A stretch of DNA of 64,000 bases, taken from Streptomyces rimosus (GTDB lineage Bacteria > Actinomycetota > Actinomycetes > Streptomycetales > Streptomycetaceae). The position numbers and the translations under genes are program-made. The stretch is taken from the NCBI RefSeq assembly GCF_008704655.1, contig NZ_CP023688.1, positions 5,129,001 through 5,193,000 on the forward strand, written 5' to 3'. Positions 20,822 to 29,529 of the stretch are shown piece after piece (the stretch's first letter is position 1; each line of letters opens with the position of its first letter). A model generated the notes under the pieces. The model searched no databases. It saw nothing but the letters and a program-made list of their open reading frames with translations, and was not told the origin of the DNA.

Positions 20822-21496
20822 ATGAGTGAGTACCAGCAGGGCCCGTACGGACAGCAGGGCCCGTACGGACAGCAGGGACCGTACGGGCAACAGGGGACAT
20901 ATGGGCAGCAGGGCCCGTACGGCCAGCAGGGGGCGTACGGGCAGCAAGGCGCGTACGGGGGACAGGGGGCCTACGGGTACGGGCAGGCGCCGGGCTATGC
21001 GGCGCCGGGACCGCAGGGCTACCCCTACGGAGCGCCGCAGGCGGGCGGGCCGCCCATGGCCATGCTGGGCAGTCAGGGCGCGCGGCTGGGGGCCCGGTTG
21101 CTGGATATCGTCTTCCAGCTCGTCGCGATGATCGTGATGTTCGTGGTGGTCGGCCTCCTCCAGGCCGCGCTGCCGCGCGACGCGGCCTGGCTTCCGCCGT
21201 TGCTGATAGGCATCCCCGCCCTCATCGCCGTGCTCCTGTACGAGCCGTTCACGAACTGGAAGTACGGCGGCACGTTCGGCAAGCAGATCTGCGGCCTGCG
21301 CGTCGCCCAGCTGGAGACCGGGGCGCCGCTGACGTTCGGGCGGTCGCTCGGGCGCTGGGCCATCGTCTTCCCGATGGGTTTCGTCCCGCTGCTGGGGCTG
21401 CTCAACGTGCTGTGGTGCTGCTGGGACGAGCCGTACCGGCAGTGTCTGCACGACAAGGTGGCCGGGACCGTGGTGGTCAGGCGCCGTGCGCAGTGA
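20822..21496 (+). CDS. RDD-family membrane protein with Gln/Gly/Tyr repeat N terminus
   Basis: Encodes 224 aa. Residues 1-65 are low-complexity tandem repeats of GPYGQQ-type units, with GQQG(A/P)YG variants, then a Pro/Gly-rich linker. The RDD domain follows (about 75-220) with three hydrophobic segments, the conserved Arg/Asp in [10 protein letters not shown] and the [12 protein letters not shown] loop. RDD proteins are small membrane proteins, some linked to ion or substrate transport; function here unknown. The start is the ATG at 20822 (MSEYQQG). The stop overlaps the EccD-like gene by 11 bases, which ties it to the type VII-like pair. Confidence 0.85.
   Translation: MSEYQQGPYGQQGPYGQQGPYGQQGTYGQQGPYGQQGAYGQQGAYGGQGAYGYGQAPGYAAPGPQGYPYGAPQAGGPPMAMLGSQGARLGARLLDIVFQLVAMIVMFVVVGLLQAALPRDAAWLPPLLIGIPALIAVLLYEPFTNWKYGGTFGKQICGLRVAQLETGAPLTFGRSLGRWAIVFPMGFVPLLGLLNVLWCCWDEPYRQCLHDKVAGTVVVRRRAQ
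20835..20960 (+). repeat. in-gene tandem repeat (about 18-bp unit)
   Basis: Repeats of a GGCCCGTACGG-ACAGCAG-type unit encode GPYGQQ. About seven copies are seen, several identical over the full unit, so copy number may vary by slippage between strains. Confidence 0.75.
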
Positions 21497-22817
21497 GGCC
21501 GGGGCGCGGGTGGCGCTGCGGCGGGTGGTGCTGGCGGGCGAACGGCGCCGGGTCGACCTGGTGCTGCCCGCGCACGAGCCGGTCGGCACGCTGCTGCCCG
21601 AGGTACTGCGGGCGATCGGCGACCCGGTGGCGTACGGGCCGTCGCACTGCCGCCTGGTGACGGACGGCGGCGCCGTACTCGCCCAGGGCGAGACGCTCGC
21701 GTCCGCGAACGTGACCGACGGGTCCGTACTGCGGCTGCTCCGGAAACAGGGGGCGCCGATGCCGACCGCACCTGAAGGAATGGGTGCGGTGACGGACGAC
21801 GGCCTCGACCTGCCCGCCTGGCGGTGGGGCGAACGGAGTCGGACGTGGACGGCGGTCGCGGCCGGGACGCTGCTGTCGGCCGTGGCCGGGCTGCTCGCAG
21901 CGCGCGCGTACGGGCCGGAGCAGGCCGGGCCCTGGCTCGCCGGTGCCGCGGTGATCATCGTCGGGGCCGGCGCGGCGGCCGGGTCGCTGCTCGGCAGACG
22001 CGTACCGGGTACGACGCTGCTCCTGATGGGCGGCGCGCTCGGCGTGCTCGCCTCCTGGGACATGACCTCCGGCGCCGCGCCGCGCCTGGCCGCCGTCGGG
22101 CTGACGGTGGCGGCCGTGCTCGCGCTGCTCGGGCTCTGTACGGGCCTGGGGCGGGGCGGACTCGTCGGGGCGGCGGCGGTCGCGGCCACGATGGGCGTGT
22201 GGGAAGCGGGCACGGCGCTCGCCGACCCGGCGCGGGCGGCCGTCCTGATCGGCCTGATGTCGGTACTGGCGCTGGGCTCGCTGCCGCGGCTCGCCCTGAC
22301 GTCGGCCGGGCTGACGCGGCTGGACGACCGGCGCTCCGAAGGTACGCCGGTCAGCAGCCATGGGGTCGCGGCGGCGCTGGGCGCCACGCACCGCGGACTC
22401 ACCCCGGCCGCCGTCGCGATGGCCGGGTCGGCGGGTGCGGCCGGGGTGGTGGCCGTCGGAGGCGCCTCCGGGGCCGGCGACGGCTGGGCCGCGGCGGGCG
22501 CGGTGCTGCTGTGCGTCGTGCTGTTCTCAAGGGCGCGCGCCTATCCGCTGGTACTGGAGGTCGTGGCGCTGCTGACGGCCGGTACGGCGGTGTGCGTACG
22601 GCTGGCCCTGCTGTGGGCGGACGGCGGCAGTGCGGCGGGGGCGCTGATCGCGCTGTGCCTGCTGGCGGCGCTGCCGGTCGCGGCGCTCGCCGTACGGCTG
22701 CCGGAACACGTACGGGCGCTGCTGCGGCGCCTGACGGACGTGGTCGAGGTGGTGAGTGTGGTGGCACTGATTCCGGTGGGACTTGGGGCGTCCGGGGTTT
22801 TCGACCGGTTGCTGTAG
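21486..22817 (+). CDS. EccD-like type VII secretion membrane protein
   Basis: Encodes 443 aa. An N-terminal ubiquitin-like YukD-type domain (about 1-90: RVDLVLPAHEPVGTLLPEVL, then DGSVLRLL) is followed by about 11 tightly packed helices to the C terminus. This is the architecture of EccD, the channel-core subunit of ESX/type VII secretion. The GTG start overlaps the RDD gene stop (GTGCGCAGTGA), so the two are coupled. No eccB, eccC, eccE, mycosin or WXG100 gene lies in the window, so this is an orphan or accessory EccD. The next gene is EspI-like, the same pairing as Rv3876-Rv3877 in mycobacterial ESX-1. Confidence 0.8.
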   Translation: MRSEAGARVALRRVVLAGERRRVDLVLPAHEPVGTLLPEVLRAIGDPVAYGPSHCRLVTDGGAVLAQGETLASANVTDGSVLRLLRKQGAPMPTAPEGMGAVTDDGLDLPAWRWGERSRTWTAVAAGTLLSAVAGLLAARAYGPEQAGPWLAGAAVIIVGAGAAAGSLLGRRVPGTTLLLMGGALGVLASWDMTSGAAPRLAAVGLTVAAVLALLGLCTGLGRGGLVGAAAVAATMGVWEAGTALADPARAAVLIGLMSVLALGSLPRLALTSAGLTRLDDRRSEGTPVSSHGVAAALGATHRGLTPAAVAMAGSAGAAGVVAVGGASGAGDGWAAAGAVLLCVVLFSRARAYPLVLEVVALLTAGTAVCVRLALLWADGGSAAGALIALCLLAALPVAALAVRLPEHVRALLRRLTDVVEVVSVVALIPVGLGASGVFDRLL

Positions 22818-22946
22818 CTGTGACCGGGTGCCGTACGCGCTCGGAGCACCCGGTCGACCGAAAGCGGCGACCGGGTCGACCACAATGATCGGCCGCGGCG
22901 GTCGAGCACATCGACCGGTCTGACCAGAAGGGGCGGCGGAGGGTTC

Positions 22947-24314
22947 ATGTCGGGAGAGCCGGGTCGGCAGGGAGTGCCGGGGGAGATGGGGATGTCGGGG
23001 CAGGAGGGGGATGTGGGGCAGCCAGTGCCGCCGGGGGCGCCTGGGCTGTCGGGGCCGTTGGTGCCACCGGGGCCAACGGTGCCGCCGATGCCTGGGTATG
23101 CGCCGGGGGTGATGCCCGGGGCGCTTGGTGCGGCTGATGCGCTCGGTGCGCCTGGACCGTCTGGGACTCCCGGAGCTCCCAGTGTCATGCCCACGGCGGG
23201 CGCCGGGCCGCTCCCCACGGGCCCGCTGCCCACCGGTTTCCTGCCCACCGGCCCCTTGCCCGAGGCCGCGCCCCCGCCCGTACCCACGCCGTCCGTACCC
23301 ACTCCCGTCCCCGCGCCCCCGCCCGTACCCCTGGCGAAGCAGACGTACGTGCCCACTCCCGTACATTCCCCCACCCCCATCTCCGTCCCCCTCCTCCCGC
23401 CCGAGCTGGACGGGGTGCAGGCCAAGCCGCGGCACGGGGAATCCGCCGCGCGGCGGGCGGGGCGGGCGCTGCGGCGGGTGTTCGCCTCGTCCACGGCGGC
23501 CGAGACCGAGGCGCTGACCCGGGCCGCGCACGCCATCCAGCAGCCGGTGACCACCGGACGGCAGCTCGCCGTCTCCAGCATCCGCGGTGGTGCGGGCAAG
23601 TCCACCGTCGCCGCCCTGCTCGCCCTCACCTACGCGCACTACCGCTCCGACCCGGTGCTGGCGGTGGAGGCCGACCCGGCGCTGGGCACGCTGCCGCACC
23701 GGCTGGGCGCGCGGGAGGTGCGCTGGTCGGGCACCGATCTGGCGCAGATCGTCGGCCCGGACATGCTGATCACCGACCTGACCGGCTATCTCCTGCCCTT
23801 CACGGGCGGCGGCTGGCTGCTGCCCGGCAGCCAGGGCGCGATCGGCACGCGGCTGGATCTCGACACCTACCGCACCGTCATGACCTCCCTGCGCCGCCAT
23901 TTCGCCACCACGGTCGTGGACTGCGAGACGCTGCCCGCCGAGGTGGCGCGCACCGCGCTGGTCACCACTCAGGCGCGCGTTCTGGTGACCCCGGCGACGG
24001 TGGAAGGCGTACTGGCGACCAAGTCCGTACTGGAGTGGATGGGCGGCGTGCACCGCGGGCTGCTGCCGACGTGCGTCGTCGTGCTCAACCACACGTCACC
24101 CGACGGGGGCATTGACGTACGGAAAGCCGTCGAGCACCTGGGGGCGGGCGGCGCGGCGGTGCTGCCGCTGCCGTACGACCGGCATCTGGCCGGCGGCGGT
24201 GCCGTACGCACGGAGCTGCTGGGCGAGCGGACGCGGGAGGCGGCGGCGCGGCTCGCCGCCGAGGTGATGGACCGCGCGGTGTCGCGCGGCGCGGGCCGGC
24301 AGCGCCAGGTCTGA
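22947..24314 (+). CDS. EspI-like MinD/ParA-type ATPase with collagen-like, Pro-rich N terminus
   Basis: Encodes 455 aa. Residues 2-50 read as Gly-X-Y triplets (GEP, GRQ, GVP, GEM, and so on), interrupted by VPP; a Pro/Val/Thr-rich linker runs to about 150. The ATPase domain (about 190-440) has the deviant Walker A RGGAGKST near 213-220, AVEADPALGTLPHRLGA, and the switch Asp in TTVVDCETLP. EspI-type proteins of ESX-1 have the same order, a proline-rich N terminus then a MinD-like domain, and sit beside EccD. It may regulate or energise secretion with the EccD-like protein. The ATG follows GGAGGG. The Gly-X-Y part is not known to me in EspI. Confidence 0.78.
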   Translation: MSGEPGRQGVPGEMGMSGQEGDVGQPVPPGAPGLSGPLVPPGPTVPPMPGYAPGVMPGALGAADALGAPGPSGTPGAPSVMPTAGAGPLPTGPLPTGFLPTGPLPEAAPPPVPTPSVPTPVPAPPPVPLAKQTYVPTPVHSPTPISVPLLPPELDGVQAKPRHGESAARRAGRALRRVFASSTAAETEALTRAAHAIQQPVTTGRQLAVSSIRGGAGKSTVAALLALTYAHYRSDPVLAVEADPALGTLPHRLGAREVRWSGTDLAQIVGPDMLITDLTGYLLPFTGGGWLLPGSQGAIGTRLDLDTYRTVMTSLRRHFATTVVDCETLPAEVARTALVTTQARVLVTPATVEGVLATKSVLEWMGGVHRGLLPTCVVVLNHTSPDGGIDVRKAVEHLGAGGAAVLPLPYDRHLAGGGAVRTELLGERTREAAARLAAEVMDRAVSRGAGRQRQV

Positions 24315-24327
24315 CGCCGCCACACGG

Positions 24328-24345
24328 GGCCCCGGCGACGGGGCC
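24328..24345 (+). terminator. hairpin between EspI-like gene and nuoA
   Basis: GGCCCCG and CGGGGCC pair around GCGA, 14 bases after the stop. It is a modest stem, so some read-through into the nuo operon is possible. Confidence 0.45.
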
Positions 24346-24415
24346 GGGCGGGGCGAAGTCGGGCCATAGCCGTCCGTCCTGTGACGCGACTGCTCACCTG
24401 GGGCGGGGCAGGGCC

Positions 24416-24421
24416 TAGACT
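24416..24421 (+). promoter_or_regulatory. candidate -10 box for the nuo operon
   Basis: TAGACT fits the TANNNT -10 consensus, 60 bases upstream of the nuoA start. No convincing -35 sits at 17-18 bases, so it would be an activated or alternative-sigma promoter if real. Confidence 0.3.
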
Positions 24422-24480
24422 CCCGTGCGTACAGATCGTCGAAGTCGTTGAACAAGAGCAGTCAGGGAGCGAGGGCGGAC

Positions 24481-24882
24481 GTGCCGGACGCGACCGTACG
24501 CACCAGCATCGCCGCGGACTATTTCCAGGGCTATTCGGTCGTCGGCCTCATCGCCGTGATCGGTGTGCTCTTCGTGGCCGTGGCCTTCGGTGCCGGGCGG
24601 CTGCTGCGGCCCGTGGTGCCCACCCCGGAGAAACTGCTCACCTACGAGTGCGGCGTGGACCCGGTGGGCGAGGGCTGGGCACACACCCAGGTCCGCTACT
24701 ACGTCTACGCCTTCCTGTACGTGATCTTCGCCGTCGACTCGATCTTCCTGTTCCCCTGGGCGACGGTCTTCGCCGCCCCCGGTTTCGGCGGCGTCACGCT
24801 GGTGGAGATGTTCATCTTCCTCGGCTTCCTCGCCGTCGGCCTGCTCTACGCATGGAAGAAGGGCGTCCTGGAATGGACGTGA
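24481..24882 (+). CDS. nuoA: complex I-like subunit NuoA
   Basis: Encodes 133 aa with three helices. The loop [19 protein letters not shown] is the conserved NuoA loop 1-2 region that lies near the quinone entry, including the usual Cys of [28 protein letters not shown] is typical of helix 2. The GTG at 24481 is chosen because upstream codons lack family sequence and GAGGGCGG precedes it. It is first in a ten-gene operon and overlaps nuoB by 10 bases. It belongs to the membrane arm at the junction with the peripheral arm. Confidence 0.93.
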   Translation: MPDATVRTSIAADYFQGYSVVGLIAVIGVLFVAVAFGAGRLLRPVVPTPEKLLTYECGVDPVGEGWAHTQVRYYVYAFLYVIFAVDSIFLFPWATVFAAPGFGGVTLVEMFIFLGFLAVGLLYAWKKGVLEWT

Positions 24883-25622
24883 CGAACGCCAAGCCGACCG
24901 CGCCGGCGGGAGCCGAGCTGCCCGTCGTGTCCGCCGGCGGTGCCGTGGAACGGCGCCGGCTGGGCCCGCTCGCCCGGCTGGCCCCCGAACCCATGAAGGT
25001 GGTCCTCAACTGGGGCCGCCGCTACAGCCTGTGGGTCTTCAACTTCGGGCTCGCCTGCTGCGCGATCGAGTTCATCGCCGCGTCGATGGCCCGGCACGAC
25101 TTCATCCGGCTCGGCGTGATCCCGTTCGCGCCGGGGCCGCGGCAGGCCGACCTCATGATCGTCTCCGGCACGGTGACGGACAAGATGGCGCCCGCGGTCA
25201 AGCGGCTGTACGAGCAGATGCCGGAGCCGAAGTACGTCATCTCCTTCGGCGCGTGCTCGAACTGCGGAGGCCCCTACTGGGACTCCTACGCGGTCACCAA
25301 GGGCGTCGACCAGATCATCCCCGTCGACGTGTACGTACCGGGCTGCCCGCCCCGGCCCGAGGCGCTGCTCCAGGGCATCCTCAAGCTCCAGGAGAAGATC
25401 GCCCGCGAGTCGCTGGGGGAGCGGTACGGCAACGGGGACCAGCCGTCCGCGAACGGTGCTCAGCCGTCCGTGAACGGCGGCAGCGGTGCCGCTCCGGCCG
25501 GGCCGTCGGCCGCCGCGCTGCGCAGCGGGCTGGTCGCGCCGCCGGAGCCCGGGGCGCCGGGGGCGCCGTCCGAGGCCGGCGGCAACGGTGACGGGAAGCC
25601 GAAGGGAGCGGGAGAGCAGTGA
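24873..25622 (+). CDS. nuoB: complex I-like FeS subunit NuoB with long C-terminal tail
   Basis: Encodes 249 aa. All four N2-cluster cysteines are present: C62 and C63 in [10 protein letters not shown]128 in GACSNCGG and C158 in [10 protein letters not shown]131 is extra. N2 is the last FeS centre before quinone. The core ends near residue 180, and a tail of about 70 residues rich in Gly, Pro, Asn and Ala follows, absent from standard NuoB. It overlaps nuoA by 10 bases and nuoC by four (GTGA). With NuoI it keeps an electron path through the peripheral arm even though NuoD, E, F and G are missing here. Confidence 0.93.
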   Translation: MDVTNAKPTAPAGAELPVVSAGGAVERRRLGPLARLAPEPMKVVLNWGRRYSLWVFNFGLACCAIEFIAASMARHDFIRLGVIPFAPGPRQADLMIVSGTVTDKMAPAVKRLYEQMPEPKYVISFGACSNCGGPYWDSYAVTKGVDQIIPVDVYVPGCPPRPEALLQGILKLQEKIARESLGERYGNGDQPSANGAQPSVNGGSGAAPAGPSAAALRSGLVAPPEPGAPGAPSEAGGNGDGKPKGAGEQ

Positions 25623-26917
25623 GCGACGAACAGTCCCCGGACCCGCAGGGCGAGGAGCCGGCCGTCGGCTGGCTGCCCGGACCCGCCACCGAGCTGTTCG
25701 GCCCCGGCGCGACCGCCGAAGAGTCCTACGACCTGCTCACCGTCGACGTGCCCGCCGAAGCCTGGATCCCGGCGCTGACCGCCGCCCGCGACGACCTCGG
25801 GTGCAGCTACTTCGACTGGCTGAGCGCCGTCGACGAGCCCGGTACGGGCTTCCGCGTCTGCGCCCACCTCGCCGACATCGCCCGGCCCAAAACCGTACGG
25901 CGCCTGGTGCTGCGCACCACCGTCCCGCACGACGCGGCCGTACTGCCCACCGCCACCGGCGTGTACGCGGGCGCGGGCTGGCACGAGCGCGAGACGCACG
26001 AGATGTTCGGCGTCGACTTCACCGGCCACCCCTACCTGGAGCCCCTGCTGCTCCCGGAGAACTTCGAGGGCCACCCGCTGCGCAAGGACTTCGTGCTCGC
26101 GGCGCGGGTCGCCAAGGCGTGGCCCGGCGCGAAGGAGCCGGGCGAGTCCGAGCACGGCGGGCCCAAGCGTCGCCAGATGCTGCCGCCCGGCGTGCCCGAC
26201 CCGAACGAGTGGGGCCCGCTGAAGGGCCAGCTGCCGCCTGCCCCGGCCCGCCCGGCCCGCGGTGCGCGCGCGGCCGGCGGGGCCCGTGCGGCCGGTGGGG
26301 CCGCGGGAGAGCGGCCGGTCCGCCGTACGCGTACGGCGGGCGCCGGGTCGGCGAGCCAGCAGCCGAGCGCAGCGGATGCGGCGCAGACACCGGCAGCGGA
26401 CGCGTCGGCCGCCGCCGAGCCGTCGGCCCCGGCCACCGGGCCGGAGCGTCCTGCACGTCCGGAACGCCCCGCACGACCGGAACGTCCCGCCCGCCGGACG
26501 CGCAGCGCCAGCCAGGGGTCGGCCAGTCAGCAGGTGGCCGATACGGCTGATACGGCTGGTACGACCGATGCGGCAGCTGCGGCCGGACAGGAGTCCGGCC
26601 GGCCCAGCCAGGGACCGGCCGCTCAGGAAGCCGGTCGGGAAGCCGCTAAGGAACCGGCCGCCCGCAAGGCGCCCGCCACCCCGGCATCCTCCGACGCCCC
26701 GTGGCACCACGCCCGCCCCGCCTTCGAGGACGAGCTGAAGCCCGAGCCTGGGACGAAGCCCGAGGCGAAGCCGGAGGATGAGACGGCCCAGGCCCCGACC
26801 CCGCCCGAGAAACCCCGGACCGCCGAAGCCAACGACAACGGCGAAACCCCCGGCACCGGCGAACCCCCCGGCCCCGGCACCGGCAGCGCGACAGAAGAAG
26901 GCGGGACCAGACCATGA
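25619..26917 (+). CDS. nuoC: complex I-like 30-kDa subunit NuoC with long low-complexity tail
   Basis: Encodes 432 aa, against about 200 for usual NuoC. The NuoC domain fills about residues 25-215 and includes [18 protein letters not shown], the family signature, then EGHPLRKDF. The remaining 215 residues are Ala/Pro/Arg/Glu-rich, with RPARPE units repeated, and are likely disordered. This tail is not a fused NuoD: it has none of NuoD's HPxHG, quinone-site Tyr or C-terminal DPVFGEVDR-type motifs. It overlaps nuoB by GTGA and nuoH by ATGA. In other genomes nuoD would follow directly; here nuoH does. Confidence 0.9.
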   Translation: MSDEQSPDPQGEEPAVGWLPGPATELFGPGATAEESYDLLTVDVPAEAWIPALTAARDDLGCSYFDWLSAVDEPGTGFRVCAHLADIARPKTVRRLVLRTTVPHDAAVLPTATGVYAGAGWHERETHEMFGVDFTGHPYLEPLLLPENFEGHPLRKDFVLAARVAKAWPGAKEPGESEHGGPKRRQMLPPGVPDPNEWGPLKGQLPPAPARPARGARAAGGARAAGGAAGERPVRRTRTAGAGSASQQPSAADAAQTPAADASAAAEPSAPATGPERPARPERPARPERPARRTRSASQGSASQQVADTADTAGTTDAAAAAGQESGRPSQGPAAQEAGREAAKEPAARKAPATPASSDAPWHHARPAFEDELKPEPGTKPEAKPEDETAQAPTPPEKPRTAEANDNGETPGTGEPPGPGTGSATEEGGTRP

Positions 26918-27879
26918 GCGACGCCCTCGACATCGCCCTGCGCCTGATCGCCGTCTTCGTCGCCTTCCTGGTCTTCCCGCTGGTCATCGGCCAGACCGAG
27001 CACAAGGTCATGGCCCATATGCAGGGCCGCCTCGGGCCCATGTACGCGGGCGGTTTCCACGGCTGGGCGCAGCTCGTCGCCGACGGTGTGAAGTTCGCGC
27101 AGAAGGAGGACGTCGTACCGGCGGGAGCCGACCGGCGCATCTTCCAGCTCGCGCCCGCCGTCGCCCTGCTGCCGTACCTGCTGGTCCTGATCGCCATCCC
27201 GATCGGCCCGGACAACGCGGTCGGGCAGTCGCTGGACGCGGGCGTCTTCTTCGTCCTCGCCGTCATGGGCGTCGGCGTGCTGGGCTCGCTGATGGCGGGC
27301 TGGGCCTCGGCCAACAAGTTCTCGCTGCTCGGCGGGTTGCGTACGGCCGCCCAGCTGCTGGCGTACGAGCTGCCGATGCTGCTCGCCGCCGCCTCCGTCG
27401 CGATGGCCGCCGGCACGCTCTCGCTGCCCGGCATCCTCGACGCCTTCCACTGGTGGTGGGTGCCCTGGCAGATCGTCGGCGGCCTGGTCTTCTTCACGGC
27501 GGGGCTGGCGGAGCTGCAGCGGCCGCCGTTCGACATGCCGGTCGCCGACTCCGAGATCATCTTCGGTGCGTACACCGAGTACACCGGGCTGCGCTTCGCG
27601 CTGTTCCTGCTCGCCGAGTACGCCGGCATCGTCGTGCTGTGCGCCCTGACCTCCGTGCTCTTCCTCGGCGGCTGGCACGGACCGTTCGGCGCCGACGGCC
27701 TCGGCTGGCTGTGGACGCTCCTGAAGACCGCGATCCTCGCCTTCGGCGTGATCTGGCTGCGCGTCAGCTACCCGCGGCTGCGTGAGGACCAGCTGCAGAA
27801 GCTGGCCTGGACGGTGCTGATCCCGCTGGCCCTCGCCCAGATCGCCCTCACCGGCGTCGTCAAGGTGGTGATCTCGTAA
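26914..27879 (+). CDS. nuoH: complex I-like membrane subunit NuoH
   Basis: Encodes 321 aa with eight helices. Family motifs: [17 protein letters not shown] at the first loop, [11 protein letters not shown], and [23 protein letters not shown], whose acidic residues line the quinone-linked E-channel. NuoH closes the quinone chamber with NuoB and NuoD, so its conserved acids suggest quinone chemistry is retained. The start is the ATG in ATGA shared with nuoC; it overlaps nuoI by one base. Confidence 0.95.
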   Translation: MSDALDIALRLIAVFVAFLVFPLVIGQTEHKVMAHMQGRLGPMYAGGFHGWAQLVADGVKFAQKEDVVPAGADRRIFQLAPAVALLPYLLVLIAIPIGPDNAVGQSLDAGVFFVLAVMGVGVLGSLMAGWASANKFSLLGGLRTAAQLLAYELPMLLAAASVAMAAGTLSLPGILDAFHWWWVPWQIVGGLVFFTAGLAELQRPPFDMPVADSEIIFGAYTEYTGLRFALFLLAEYAGIVVLCALTSVLFLGGWHGPFGADGLGWLWTLLKTAILAFGVIWLRVSYPRLREDQLQKLAWTVLIPLALAQIALTGVVKVVIS

Positions 27880-28496
27880 TGGCCCCGGAGACCTCGCAGA
27901 AGAAGTCCGGCTGGCCCGGCAGCGGCCTCGCCAAGGGCCTGGCCGTGACGCTGCGGACGATGACGAAGCGTTCGGTCACCGAGCAGTACCCGGAGGTGCA
28001 GCCCGAACTGGCGCCCCGCACCCGCGGTGTGATCGGGCTGTTCGAGGAGAACTGCACGGTCTGCATGCTGTGCGCGCGCGAGTGCCCGGACTGGTGCATC
28101 TACATCGACTCCCACAAGGAGACGGTGCCGCCCGCCGCGCCCGGCGGCCGCGAACGCAGCCGCAACGTGCTGGACCGCTTCGCCATCGACTTCTCCCTGT
28201 GCATGTACTGCGGTATCTGCATCGAGGTGTGTCCCTTCGACGCCCTGTTCTGGTCGCCGGAGTTCGAGTACGCCGAGACCGACATCCACAACCTGACCCA
28301 TGAGCGGGACAAACTCCGCGAATGGATGTGGACGGTGCCGGAACCGCCCGCCCTCGACCCCGCGGCCGAGGAGCCCAAGGAGATCGGCGCCGCCCGCAAG
28401 GCCGCCGACAAACTCGCCGCCCAGGAAGCCGCCGAGCGGCAGGCGGCGCAGGAAGCAGCCCCGGACACCGCCCAGGAACAGGAGGGGGGAGCGTGA
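27879..28496 (+). CDS. nuoI: complex I-like 2x[4Fe-4S] subunit NuoI
   Basis: Encodes 205 aa. Two complete ferredoxin-type motifs bind N6a and N6b: C59, C62, C65, C69 and C108, C111, C114, C118, in [12 protein letters not shown] and [12 protein letters not shown]. Without NuoEFG, NuoI would be the electron entry point; related ferredoxin-linked complexes (cyanobacterial and chloroplast NDH, Fpo) also lack the NADH module. A C-terminal Ala/Gln/Glu helix of about 45 residues is extra. The N-terminal amphipathic region ([20 protein letters not shown]) should contact the membrane. Confidence 0.94.
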   Translation: MAPETSQKKSGWPGSGLAKGLAVTLRTMTKRSVTEQYPEVQPELAPRTRGVIGLFEENCTVCMLCARECPDWCIYIDSHKETVPPAAPGGRERSRNVLDRFAIDFSLCMYCGICIEVCPFDALFWSPEFEYAETDIHNLTHERDKLREWMWTVPEPPALDPAAEEPKEIGAARKAADKLAAQEAAERQAAQEAAPDTAQEQEGGA

Positions 28497-29131
28497 CGCT
28501 CGCCGCCGCAAGCCACGGCTTCCTCTCCCCGACCGGGGCCGAGATCGCCTTCCTCCTCGTCGGCCTCGTCACCCTCGGCGCGGCCGTGGTCACCGTCACC
28601 ACCCGGCAGCTGGTGCACGCCGCCCTGTGGCTGGTGGTCACCCTCGGCGGCATCGCCGTCGAGTACCTGCTGCTGACCGCCGAGTTCATCGCCTGGGTGC
28701 AGGTCCTGATCTACGTCGGGTCCGTCGTCGTCCTCCTCCTCTTCGGACTGATGCTCACCAAGGCGCCCATCGGCCGCTCCCCGGACGCCGACTCGGGCAA
28801 CCGCTGGGCCGCGCTCACGGTGGCCGTCGCCTCCGCCGCCGCGCTGGTCTGGGTCGTCACGGACGCGTTCCGTACGACCTGGATCGACCTGGACGGCGCG
28901 GTCCAGGGCTCCACCGAAGCCTCCGGGCGCAGCCTGTTCCAGTACTGGGTGCTGCCGTTCGAAGCGCTCTCCGTCCTCCTTCTCGCCGCCCTCGTCGGCG
29001 CGATCGTGCTCTCCCGCAAGGACGGCGACCGCGGGCAGGCCGACGGCGGCAAGCAGCCCGGTTCCCTCAAACGGCCCGGCTCCCGCAAACAGCCCGGTGA
29101 TCGCGTACGTCTCAGAGAGGACCAAGGCTGA
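28493..29131 (+). CDS. nuoJ: complex I-like membrane subunit NuoJ
   Basis: Encodes 212 aa with five helices. Helix 3 has [22 protein letters not shown], the conserved bend involved in gating. The GTG at 28493 overlaps the nuoI stop as GTGA. The last 30 residues are a basic cytoplasmic tail with two KQPG repeats. Together with NuoA, K and H it links the quinone site to the antiporter-like pumps. Confidence 0.93.
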   Translation: MTLAAASHGFLSPTGAEIAFLLVGLVTLGAAVVTVTTRQLVHAALWLVVTLGGIAVEYLLLTAEFIAWVQVLIYVGSVVVLLLFGLMLTKAPIGRSPDADSGNRWAALTVAVASAAALVWVVTDAFRTTWIDLDGAVQGSTEASGRSLFQYWVLPFEALSVLLLAALVGAIVLSRKDGDRGQADGGKQPGSLKRPGSRKQPGDRVRLREDQG

Positions 29132-29529
29132 TGCACCTCGCCTATCCCGCCGTCCTCGCCGTCCTCCTGTTCTGCGTCGGCCTGTACGGCGTGCTCGCCC
29201 GGCGCAACGCGATCCTGGTCCTGATGTCCGTCGAGCTGATGCTCAACGCCGTCAACCTCAACCTCGTGGCGTTCGACGTCTGGCTGCGCGACAAGCTGCA
29301 CGCCGGCCAGGCGCTGACCCTCTTCACCATCGCCGTGGCCGCCGCCGAGATCGGCATCGGCCTGGCGATCGTCCTGCTCGTCTACCGCAACCGCGGCAGC
29401 TCGGACGTGGACCGCCTCCGCGACCTCGCCGAACGCCCGGACGGCACGGACCCGAACGATGACCTCACCGGCGGCGCGGACGCCGCCGGCCGGCCGCGGC
29501 CGGACCAGCAGGCGGAGGCCGCCGCGTGA
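29131..29529 (+). CDS. nuoK: complex I-like membrane subunit NuoK
   Basis: Encodes 132 aa with three helices. [16 protein letters not shown] and [17 protein letters not shown] carry the two conserved membrane glutamates needed for proton transfer. It overlaps nuoJ by one base (TGATG) and nuoL by GTGA. A hydrophilic tail of about 30 residues (Asp/Pro/Gly-rich) is longer than usual. Confidence 0.94.
   Translation: MHLAYPAVLAVLLFCVGLYGVLARRNAILVLMSVELMLNAVNLNLVAFDVWLRDKLHAGQALTLFTIAVAAAEIGIGLAIVLLVYRNRGSSDVDRLRDLAERPDGTDPNDDLTGGADAAGRPRPDQQAEAAA

Noticed and set aside
20835..20990. Tandem repeats as a CRISPR array
   Set aside because: Units are 18 bp, contiguous, in frame and coding; there are no spacers and no cas genes.
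26270..26917. NuoC tail as a possible fused NuoD
   Set aside because: It has none of the NuoD motifs and is low-complexity throughout, and the length (about 215 residues) is too short for NuoD (about 400).
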